Translations under genes and position numbers: made by a program | Shown here: in pieces, positions 1-9,380 of the stretch | How the letters are laid out: every line of letters starts with the position of its first letter | Position numbering within the stretch: the stretch's first letter is position 1 | The notes under the pieces: generated by a model | Seen by the model: the letters and a program-made list of their open reading frames with translations, nothing else | The model's database searches: none | Told to the model about the DNA's origin: nothing | From: Mucidula mucida | Lineage: Eukaryota > Basidiomycota > Agaricomycetes > Agaricales > Physalacriaceae | Direction of reading: 5' to 3' | Assembly (NCBI GenBank): GCA_015501055.1 | Contig: JADNYV010000845.1 | Coordinates: forward strand, 1-14,437 | DNA length: 14,437 nt

Positions 1-709
1 AATCAACAATCTCGATGACGGAGGTAACACTGGCCTTGCATTTCGCGAACACCCTGTTTACAGCACACCCAGATCATCCATTCCACTTGTTCGTTATGTA
101 TGCAATTCATCATGTGATTGCTAACTTGCACCGCGGTCTACAGACATGGATATAAGGTTAGTGATGTTTTCTGTTGACAACGAAGCCCTAATCAAATTCA
201 TGACAGCCTTGGATAATGGGCGCGGGAAGAGGCAGATATGTTGGCACGTACCTCAATATGACTAATCCCATGCGGTAGGAGTGCTTTTGTCGTGTTGGAT
301 ACTACTGGCTCACGAGATTCAGGCGCGATACATTCTTCGTTCCGCGATTCACCTGGATGGTTATACGTATTGTCACTGATACACCAGGATATTGGGCGTG
401 TATGTAAAATTTTCTGCAACTCATCCTCGACTGACCCTTCCGATAGTTCATTGTCACATCGCATGTAAGTGCTCACCTTCACCACGGATGTTTTGCTAAC
501 CAAGTTAGGGCACATGGCGGCTGGAGGGTTTTTTCAACTGGCGGTTCAGCCAAATATGATGGCAGATGTTACTCTACCTAATGACATTGTATCCCAATGC
601 CAAAGCTGGCTGTCATGATCCATCACGATGCAATCGTGAGGCCCAGAGTATCAGTCGCGACGCGTGAGATCAGGTGATGGCTGTTTGTTTGTTGATTTCT
701 CATATGGAG
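1..709. other. Left edge, no firm gene
   Basis: No protein family is recognised here. On the minus strand an ATG at 515 sits in a strong initiation context (GCCGCCATG) and opens a 105-codon frame. The same stretch can also be read with short introns (a possible 40-nt one after position 477), giving different products, so no model is firm. At the extreme left edge a minus-strand frame reading VFAKCKASVTSVIEIVD runs off the window and may be the start of an exon. The histone H2B gene that often lies divergent from H2A in fungi was looked for and no H2B motif was found. The 180 nt before 700 look like ordinary intergenic DNA. Confidence 0.3.
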
Positions 710-735
710 CACGTGATCGGCCCGGGCTTATATAA
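710..735 (+). promoter_or_regulatory. H2A core promoter: CACGTG and TATA box
   Basis: A CACGTG E-box lies at 710-715 and a clean TATATAA box at 729-735, about 90 nt upstream of the histone H2A ATG at 823. This spacing leaves room for a short 5' leader. It fits a strong, cell-cycle-driven histone promoter, though the regulator is inferred only. Confidence 0.6.
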
Positions 736-822
736 GGGGAGCGTGCTTTGTTTTGGCGAACACTACACGGCTATCCTTCGAACCACCATCACCCTTCTTG
801 TTGTATTTTATATTCTATTACC

Positions 823-1540
<718 letters not shown>

Positions 1541-2056
1541 AGAATCGATCCATCTACACTATCTTATCATCCATCTCGTCGACATTGTATTTGTGTTTTA
1601 CCGGAATCTATTCTCTGTAACTCTTCCGACCTGCTTTTGCAAAGTTCAGGTTCTCGATAACGCCATTAGTCCGCGTCTCCTCATTCGGCGACCCGCAGTT
1701 CATGGCAGCGGCTGGACTTTTGGTGCTCTGCCTCCCTATTTCTCGTCGCTAACAGCGCTAACGTAGCTGGTATGGCATCTGGTGGTTCGTAGCTGTAATC
1801 GTCCATCAGTACATAGTCGACGCGCCTTTTCAAACAATCTCCGCGCTTATACAGGAGACAAATAGTACGACATCGCATAAACGTCGAGGTCTGCATCTCA
1901 TCAAGAGCGTTGGTATCGGCAATGTGTCCTGTGCGCGCATCATTCCCCACAAAACTGCAACTCGCTTTTGTAGCCAAACTCTGAAATCTCTGCCATTACC
2001 GTTCGACATACTGATTTATTGTCTTGCTCTTAAGGATCCAGATAATGAACTACAAC
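1541..2056. other. Intergenic, H2A 3' flank
   Basis: This stretch holds the 3' flank of H2A and the left flank of the inverted-repeat element. A 98-codon minus-strand frame at 1681-1977 is open but begins with TTG rather than ATG. It shows no known motif and I do not call it a gene. No RNA gene or repeat was seen. Confidence 0.5.
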
Positions 2057-2083
2057 TACTATCCCTGGGTAGGTAATACAAAA
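2057..2083 (+). repeat. Left terminal inverted repeat
   Basis: 27 nt starting TACTATCCCTGGGTAGG, identical to the reverse complement of 3540-3566. The match stops abruptly on both sides (C at 2056 against A in the partner, and divergent sequence inward of the repeat), so these are discrete ends and not a longer palindrome. Confidence 0.8.
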
Positions 2084-2519
2084 CGGGTAGGCTTTACAAA
2101 ATCGGGTCTGCACATCTTCCTCGCTACTTTCTGCCCATTATAACCTCCGGGATATTGAATTCTAGCATTGAATTGACTGTGGGTTTTTTTTCGGCGCAGA
2201 AAAATGAGCTTGCTACACTGAAATACCTCAAACAATACTCAAAATCACACAAATCAAGGTAGTTCGAGCAATATCAGCCTGCACTGAGCCCTATAAATTA
2301 CAAGAATTTTTGAGAGTGTGCTATCAAGCTCATAGGTGATCCTCGACTCGTTGCCCTGGTGGTATAGGGATGTTGGGGTTGTCATTGTGAAAGAGGGAGC
2401 GGGAGCGTGACAGAGGGCGATGTCCCACGATGCCGTTCTTCATTCTCCGACGCTAGACGTATAGATCGCATGCTTGCTGCTTGACAACCGAAGGTTCCGC
2501 ACGCCTCGGCAACGACGGC
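2084..2519. other. Unassigned interior of the TIR element
   Basis: This stretch lies between the left repeat and the esterase remnant. On the minus strand a 43-codon frame starts at 2385 (ACAATGACAACCCC context) and ends at 2254; it has no recognisable motif. The region may derive from another captured locus. No transposase motif was seen in any frame. Confidence 0.35.
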
Positions 2520-3390
2520 AAATCGTGACTACCTTCACTTTAGCGCTTGGACATGATACGGCGAGACATGTTATCACACACCTTGCTCTTATCACCCCCA
2601 AACGCTTGAATATTGGTCTGTACCCATTCAAGAGCTGCCAGGTAATCTTTGAGGGCGAGGTTGAGCTCTCCACGAAAGTCCGCTTCGTTCCCTTGCGGAA
2701 ATCCCAGAGGGCCAAGCCTGTAGTTGAAGTTCACGTAAATGATGGGCGTCCCCTACAAGCCCAGAGTATCAAATGTATGAAACCGTTGAGAGGAACAATT
2801 CATGTACCCTCAGTACACTTTGGGCGACAATAGCGCTGCCATTGTATATCGAGGATGCGCCTGAAAGGAAGCTTCCCCCATACGTCCTAACATACTGGTC
2901 AACAAAGCGAACCCCGAGTCAAAGGAAACATTGTTACCAGAATAACACTGGAAGCGACGCGTTAGCAGCAATCCCGGAAGGACGAAAGATATTGAGCGTG
3001 AGACAGTCCTCCGAAATGGGGAAAGTCGCTTTCTGTGACATAACTGGGTTCACTGTGTGAGAAAAGCCCTGGCAAGAACACTTACCGGCTGTAGACAACC
3101 CGGACCAAAGTTTAAGGCGTCGAGGACGTCGACGTCTAGGAAAAACTTCTTCACGGGAGCCTTCAAACGAAGTTCACCCAAGGGAGGCTCAGCAAAAGGA
3201 ATACCTGTTCACGATCAAGTGTGAGAATAATGAACTATGGAGCTACGGAAGGCGCTCACCTCCGAAAAAGTCTTGTTGTAAAAGTTTAACATGGCGTCCG
3301 ATCAACGTCATGTTCCCGACCTGTACTTGAGGAGCGCCGAGAGCAAACCCGGGAACCAGGGTTTTGTAAATCCTACCTTTCGACCTCGTC
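2520..3390 (-). pseudogene. Type-B carboxylesterase/lipase, 5'-half remnant
   Basis: Remnant of a secreted fungal carboxylesterase (alpha/beta hydrolase, COesterase family). Exons run from about 3390 to 3260, 3204-3086, 3032-2938, 2886-2808, 2752-2582 and from 2532 onward. The five introns are 49-55 nt and keep phase. Readable blocks are VPGFALGAPQVQVGNMTLIG, GGIPFAEPPLGELRLKAPV, the family signature EDCLTLNIFRP, FWTYGGSFLSGASSIYNGS (oxyanion-hole region), and NYRLGPLGFPQG followed by WVQTNIQAFGGDKSKV. After this the frame reads VVTICRRC where the family has VTIFGESAG, so the catalytic serine is lost, and a stop follows at 2440. The His and Glu/Asp of the triad and about 350 C-terminal residues are absent. 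No in-frame ATG precedes the first block; a TAG lies upstream at 3410. It lies wholly inside the inverted repeats. Not expected to be active. Confidence 0.8.
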
Positions 3391-3539
3391 GCACCGGTAT
3401 CGCTTTGCTACTGCAAGAGCAGCTCTTTCTCCCCCAACCAAAGGCTTCACTCAAGAGAATAGAAGGTCTTTAACAACATCCGGTGTATCCGATGATTTTT
3501 AGCCTTCAAGATCCACCTCTATTCACGCCCGAGTAGATT

Positions 3540-3566
3540 TTTTGTATTACCTACCCAGGGATAGTA
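3540..3566 (-). repeat. Right terminal inverted repeat
   Basis: 27 nt, exact reverse complement of 2057-2083, ending GGGATAGTA at its outer edge. It lies about 150 nt upstream of the first readable esterase exon. Confidence 0.8.
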
Positions 3567-4403
3567 TGTGCTTCGTGTGCTGATCATTGGACGCAAAAAT
3601 GGAGGCCAAAATGAAAGTTTTATAAACGGCGGGAAATAGTTTCTAGCATGAGGCAATACATTGTAATAGCAGAATATCAACAAGGACAAGGCAGCCCATT
3701 TGTACTGGCACAACTATCTTGCAACAGACAAGGTGCCAAATAAACACATAGATATCATAGATGTTGTCAAGTGTGGTCCCGCTTTTGGGGGAGGTGGTGT
3801 CTGCCCATAGGACCGACTCGAGGACATGCAAGAGGGTGCATCTTAGTATACTGTTGGGATTATCCTGGAATGGGGCGGATCGCCCGCCTTCGGGAGCAGT
3901 ATATCAACGAACACCCACAGGTGGCTGCCACCAATGATTCTAGTACTGTGAGGCGTGATGGAGAGCTGGAAGCCTAGCGTAATTGTTATATCTATAGCTT
4001 GTCTTATAACTGTAACTGTAATCCGCTGTCATCGTCTGGCTTAGTGCACTGTGGCCGTCAAAAAGCCGATCGACTGACGTCTGCATATCGATGTTGTATC
4101 AGTTCGATTTCCGAACACAATATGAAGGCAAGTTCAAGGAAGCCCTGGATAACAACATTGAACTTCTTGGTCAGTGAGGCTAGACTAGTCAGCCGACCGA
4201 CCCCATGGCTAATTACTGACAGAGTTCGTAAAGTACTGCGCCACCCCAGTCCTATCCAGCACTCCGTGAAAGGATCATCAACACAGCTTATTACTACGCA
4301 TGCCACAGATTCATCTAAAGTCGTACGCGCTATCCGCAGGTTAAATGCGAGGTATAGATTACTCTATGTCGTCTCTAACAACCACCAAACGAAAACTAAA
4401 TCA
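3567..4403. other. Intergenic between TIR element and MFS gene
   Basis: No gene is recognised. A plus-strand frame at 3771-3977 ends in a hydrophilic helix-like tail (RIARLREQYINEHPQVAATN) before a TAG and could be the end of a small or decayed gene, but its upstream part looks random. The stretch from 3999 overlaps the 3' end of the minus-strand transporter and has a basic, Ser/Thr-rich reading frame of non-coding appearance. Confidence 0.4.
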
Positions 4404-6705
4404 TCACGGCTTCCGACTCAGACTACTCCTCAACCGCACGGCTTCGCCCTTGTAGTAAATCCACACAGGAAACGGTATGCCTAACAGGATGCCCAAACCT
4501 TCGAAGTCTTCAGCGATGGAACCTGTTAATATACTGAAATGCGCACCGGCTAATAGAGAATTCCCGCCACCGAGACCGAGGGCGTCGAACATCTGGCCAC
4601 CAAACAGCGGGAACGCAAATCCCAACAAGGAGCGGAAGACCTGGGTAGCACATAACAGTCAGCTCAGAAGCCGGCGGCTCAAAAAGAAGATCGTACGGAG
4701 GCAGCGGCTAGAGCACTCGCTGCGAACATGAAGGTGTCGACGAGGTAGAGTTGGATGGGGATGCTGCGGCATCATTGTCAGTTGGAAACATCGAATTGAA
4801 GAGGTGTGCACTAACAATGTAGTCATCATGCCTATATCACGAAAAAAAATGTGAGTAGTCGAAGACTCGCCATGAAGATGCGCAGACCGAAGCCAAATAT
4901 TCCGGCGCCGATGATAGGCATGATCCAATGCACTTGGGCTCGGGCAGACCATCCGTACCAGCTTGTACGACAAATCAGTATTCCGCCTCTCGGATATCGT
5001 ATAGAGCACTCACAAAAGACCTATCGGGACAAAGAACGACCCAAAGAACAAGGCAGGAATCCGCATTTCGGGCTTGCCGACGCCATTATTCTTGCTTGCC
5101 AACTGACGGAAGATTCGATGAGTTCTCTTTAGAAAGAAGATGGTGAAGAGACGACGCACATAATGATAAACCTGATCGGCCGTTTTTGCACCGAAGGCAG
5201 TCGCCGCAAGGAATCCAAAGCCCAGTCCCAAGTAGACGAGACCTCCAACGCCGATGTTAAAGTGATAGATCTCCGAGAAGACAGCTACGGGGCATCTAAG
5301 TCAGATATGGCGTGGAGACATGAGATTGAATCAACGCACTCGGGAAAGTCGTGAACATGAGATAATATATCCCGTACATGCTGACGAAGGACACGAGTTA
5401 GTATCGTATTCTATCACAACGAAGCAAGGCACTCACAAGGCCATATAAAGACTCAACACAAAGCAGATGAAGCTCCTGCTGAGGAGAATGACCGGACGGG
5501 AAAGGTTAACCCACAAGTACTCCCACTTGGTCATACCTGCCGCAGGATGATGGAAATGCTGAGCTTTCTCTTCGTCGCCAGAGCGCTTCGCCTCGCGTTC
5601 GCGCAAAACCGGCGCATACGTCTCTTCGAGAATCGGAATGCCGATACAAGCCGCCAGACCTGAAACAGCTGAGTAGCAATCAGCATTGAGAATACCAAGT
5701 CAAGACGCTGCATACCAGCAATGACAATGAACACGTATTTGGGCCCGATCTTCTCAGAGATAAAACCACCTGCGACAGGACCAACCGCTGGACCGACGAG
5801 AGGTCCTAGACTATACAGGGCCATCGCTGATGCACGATCCCTCTCAGAGAAGAGGTCGCCGATAGTACCTCCACCGCAAGCAATTGGTGCGCTTCCGGAG
5901 AAACCAGCTGTATCGGACTTGTCAGCGACATCACTCTGATCTGCGTTAATCATTACCGAGGAATCTGAAGGCTATCAATGCACCGGTATTCGGGGCAAAC
6001 GCACATCCCAGGTTGAAGGCTATCGAGAAAAGGTTCGCGATGTGCAGGACCTACAGGGACGCGTTGAATAAAAGGCGTGCTCCGGATTTTGAAACGTACC
6101 CATGTACGACCGTACATCTCTGATACTGGAGCTAGGAATAGCGGCTTCGTCGGCCGTTAGAATTTAACCGATAGTGAAAGCCATGGGACCTACCCCAATT
6201 GCGAACGAGAGCAAGAATATACTCAAGGTGAGCGCAAGGATAGTCTCGCTAGCGATACCGTATTTAACTGCCAGTATGGGAAGCCCGGGTGCCATCATAG
6301 AGCTCGCCAAAGGAGAAACGAAGGTGTACAAGGAAACCTACCCAATATCATTCAACGCGTATTCATCCTGGAAGAACAATTACTCACAATGGAAACAATG
6401 ATCCACTTGCGACGGGATGGCTAGCAAGTGGCTGCTCAGTGCTTGAACGACATCAGGTGAAGAGGGGACGCAAGTACCCAATTCCGAGGATTCTTGTCCG
6501 AATCTTCCCAATCGTCCTCATGGCGTTCAATCTCCTCTTCCTTCCTATCCACTGGTATAGCTGACTCGCCATGACCGTTGGACACGAAGCGCTCCAGCGC
6601 CAACGACGGCACAGCAGTATCCGCCTGGCCATGGATGGCCGTCAGCGACGAATGTGCTGACCCTGGTCGTGTCACCTTGGAGGCCGCTTCAGTTGAGGGC
6701 GACAT
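4404..6705 (-). CDS. DHA1-type MFS transporter (multidrug/polyamine-like)
   Basis: Proton-driven plasma-membrane exporter of the drug:H+ antiporter-1 group; substrate unknown. Fifteen exons (6705-6478, 6420-6388, 6337-6194, 6144-6100, 6050-5957, 5907-5716, 5659-5437, 5380-5340, 5284-5160, 5102-5014, 4961-4888, 4831-4816, 4763-4697, 4640-4547, 4498-4404) sum to 1560 nt, or 519 residues, in frame throughout. The N-terminus is an acidic cytosolic tail ending DKNPRNW, typical of fungal members. Then come YTFVSPLASSMMAPGLPILA (TM1), the loop 2-3 motif GPLFLAPVSEMYGRTW (residues 135-150), CGGGTIGDLFSERDRA, and the antiporter motif C SLGPLVGPAVGPVAGGF. The second half includes GVGGLVYLGLGFGFLAATAF, MRIPALFFGSFFVPIGL, the FGFG segment and LLGFAFPLFGGQMFDALGLG, ending SLSRKP. 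The first ATG is at 6705; an upstream in-frame TTG at 6741 is not needed. The gene looks intact. It lies head to tail with the GT61 gene. Confidence 0.93.
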
Positions 6706-6746
6706 GAAAGCAAAGGAAGGCGTACATAATTCAAGGGACAAAATTA

Positions 6747-6753
6747 TTTTATA
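6747..6753 (-). promoter_or_regulatory. TATA-like box of the MFS gene
   Basis: The minus strand reads TATAAAA, 42 nt upstream of the ATG at 6705, in an AT-rich patch. A CACGTG palindrome lies further up at about 6829-6834. This is a plausible core promoter from position only. Confidence 0.35.
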
Positions 6754-7574
6754 TTGTTAGGCATGCGATAGAGGCGCCAATTGACGAGATAACTCGTTGG
6801 TCATGGTACAAAAACAGAAGGAGGTGCCCACGTGAGCATGTTTTCCCCCTTTTGGTTTTCCTCCATCCCCCGCCAGCGGCCGGAGCTATTGAAAGTCTCC
6901 ATCGAGAACCGAGAGACTGCACTTATCAAAATGCCTCGAATGCCAGCCCTCGTCCTTTGATATCATGGCAAACTTACCATCTACATATGGCCCGGAGGGT
7001 TTCCTCCATGATCGCGATAGACTCTGCGTATCTACGCGCAAACTGGAACTTGACCGAGCCACTAGGGTTGTGCACCGGGAAATCCGAATGGAATATCAGG
7101 CAGGCAAATGAGACCTCAGCGCTCAGCTGTTGTCTTGCACGGGGAAATTTGTTTCGTCAAGCTCACTCCACCGGCGTCGACTATTGCGCTTAACGCACGT
7201 AGTCCAAGTCACACCCATGTTCACCGCGGCTTGTTGCCCATCTCGCCATGTGTCGTCTTAATGTAAAAGAAACAGCGCACATCTCAGAGATTAAATAAGA
7301 ACATGGGACATATCTCCCTTGTAAGACTACACCGAAGGTCTTGGATTGAGCGCAGCGCCAAAAGTCCGACTCGTTGCGTCTGAGTTCGGAAAGCTACTTC
7401 TGTAACGGCTCCAAAGCGACAAGTTACAAATTCGGAGCGAGCAGAGATAGTGCCGACAACTCGAGCAGCTCTGCGTAGCTGCAGCTGTAGTCCATTAATG
7501 CGGTGTAATAACTGTACAGATTATAAATAAGTCAATGTTAAATCTACCGTATGACATCTCAAATAAACGCTTCA
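6754..7574. other. Intergenic, upstream region of the MFS gene
   Basis: About 820 nt lie between the MFS promoter and the stop of the GT61 gene. A plus-strand frame at 6852-7193 is open for 113 codons, but its composition (Ser/Arg/Cys-rich, no motif) suggests chance. No RNA gene, repeat or clear terminator was seen. Confidence 0.5.
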
Positions 7575-9237
7575 TCATCTTGACGAGAGCGCGTCCCGGA
7601 TCGCTTTCACGACAATGTCAACGTTCACAGGAACATCTTCGTCACTGGGAGGTACGATCGGTTGTCCTTGACCATATTGCCTACCGAAAAACCGGTTAAA
7701 CAGACAAAAACCATCAAGAAGAGACAACGCACCGCTCGTTGTCCAAACCCACATAACGCATCCCAAGACCACGAACAACCACCTCTCGGTCTCGTACGTA
7801 CGTCTTTGGCGGGAACATCTCTATCAGTGTAGTCTGTGGCGTCGTTTTCATATACACCGCATCGATCATATCCCCGCCATGCACCCCCAGAACCACCGTC
7901 GACTGCACAACGGATGCTAAGCGGTCTTTCCACGACGTCTCCTCGTCAAACGCCGATACTACGTGCACCTCACAGCCATAACTCGACGCGAGCTTTGCCA
8001 GCCCTTTTATCAACGCCGTATGATCTTCACTACGAAGGCGAGCACCGTTTCTGGCCACCTGCCGCTCGATGTAGGTCACCACTTTCTTTTTCTTATTCAC
8101 ATGATCCGCAAAGTATGCATGTACATTTTGACGAATGGGCTCCCACCAGTACGGAGAGCCGGTGTGTTCAAAGGCTGACGCGTGAGGAGCGGGATGGGTC
8201 GTCAAATGGGACGCGGCAGTTCGATCGGCGACGACGACGCGTTCAATAACAAAGGGAAATTCGAGGTAGTGGAAGTCTTCCCAGTCGTCGCGGAACATGA
8301 CGTCCATGCGCGGCAAAGCAATCTTGGCGGCGTAGGGATGAAAGCCGGTGTCTGATCGACGGGGCTCGTCGGTGAAAACACTCATGTGCGGGAAGAACAG
8401 TCGTTGCGGAGGCGGCAGCTTTGTGCGCCCTTGCGCGTCGATATCAGGATCCAGCGAGCTGTATGTCCGCCATAACGCCGGTAATGTCGCATTATCCGCG
8501 ACTGGGTCTGCTACGAGCCATGTTACACCTTTTAGTCTGCAAACAAATGTCAAAATTGGTTTCTACAAAGCAAGGAGAAACTTACATGCCGCCATACGTT
8601 CCAAAGCGCTCGCGAGCATCAAGAGTGGTTATGATTTCCCAATTATTGCGACCTGGGCCGCGTGCAGACACGATAGAGTGCACGGACGGGTAGTCCTCGG
8701 GGGTGTCTGTAACGATGGACACTGTTCCTTGAAATATGATAACATTGTCCACAATAGAATACCCTAATACCCAGTCAGTCAAAATCTCGAAAAGTACGAG
8801 CTCGACGCACCTGGTGTATGTTTCACCAATGTTGATACCGGCACCTCGTCGCCCCATGCCCAAAATCCCTGCTTGCTCACCGACTCCCCGTCGGCAGTAC
8901 GGTTAAGCACACCGTGGTCATCTGAGGATATCCACGTCGCACTGTGGTCGCCAACACCAAGCTCCTGGCTCCGCTCAAAGCCGTGCCCGGCTATATGGCC
9001 CTTCTCCCACTCAAAATCGCCGTATATAAAGTCTTCTAGTGGATCTCGGTATTTTGGAAGCCGCCTGCCGTCGTCTGTGATGATTTTTGAGCCCCCGAAG
9101 CCAAGGCGGGTGAGCAGAACGCTCGGTGTCGCCGCGTAGCTTATCGAAGTCGAGAAGTTGTAAGCGAGCGTGAATATCGTCAGCGCGAAGATGAGCAGCG
9201 TCAGCTCTCGACGGTCTGGCGGAGCAAGCCACCGCAT
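7575..9237 (-). CDS. GT61-family glycosyltransferase
   Basis: Likely Golgi/ER type II membrane glycosyltransferase of family 61 (related to plant xylosyltransferases and EOGT). Donor and acceptor are unknown. Exons 9237-8811, 8763-8586, 8536-7733 and 7680-7575 total 1515 nt, or 504 residues, with three phase-correct introns of 47-52 nt. The short cytosolic end MRWLAPPDRRE is followed by one membrane helix (LTLLIFALTIFTLAYNF), then a lumenal stem with an NRT glycosylation site. The GT61 core is in the C-terminal half: VVTYIERQ (ERQ at residues 359-361), a YGCEVHVV strand, ERTSW-like EETSWKDRLASVVQSTVVLG, LGVHGGDMIDAVYM (residues 418-431) and LIEMFPPKTYVRDRE. The C-terminus is DALSSR. The first ATG gives a proper signal anchor. 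The gene is intact. It starts 143 nt from the stop of the neighbouring ACS permease on the same strand; a link to the sugar chemistry of the neighbours is not evident. Confidence 0.9.
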
Positions 9238-9380
9238 GGTTGCAACCTTACTGAGCGTTGCCAGTGGTAATGGTGGTGGTTAAATCAACTCTACTTCGAT
9301 CACTGGGATTGATGAAGTAACACAATCTAGCGTGACAGTCAAATGTAACTTGACGAACGGCTGAACAAAATGCAAGACCT

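Larger units (their letters stand above)
2057..3566. mobile_element. Putative non-autonomous TIR DNA element
   Basis: A perfect 27-nt inverted repeat (2057-2083 and the reverse complement at 3540-3566) bounds 1510 bp. Each repeat begins at its outer edge with TA followed by CTATCCCTGGGTAGG. If the TA is the duplicated target, the element itself is 2059-3564 with 25-nt terminal repeats, as in Tc1/mariner-like elements. No transposase is encoded. The interior holds the 5' half of a carboxylesterase gene on the minus strand (2520-3390) plus about 430 nt of unassigned sequence on the left and 150 nt on the right. The layout resembles a gene fragment captured by a terminal-repeat element. The repeat is seen directly; mobility is inferred. 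Confidence 0.5.

Noticed and set aside
1681..1977. 98-codon minus-strand frame beside H2A
   Set aside because: It starts at TTG, contains no family motif and has no clear splice partners.
2474..2833. Plus-strand open frame of 119 codons
   Set aside because: It is antisense to the esterase remnant, whose conserved motifs fix the coding strand as minus.
3999..4484. 161-codon plus-strand frame
   Set aside because: Lacks a family motif, is rich in Ser/Thr/Arg, and its end overlaps the last exon of the transporter in antisense.
6852..7193. 113-codon plus-strand frame upstream of the transporter
   Set aside because: Composition looks random and no domain or plausible splice extension was found.
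8348..8767. Long plus-strand open frames across 7836-9139
   Set aside because: These are shadows of the minus-strand GT61 exons, which carry recognisable motifs and correct splice phases.
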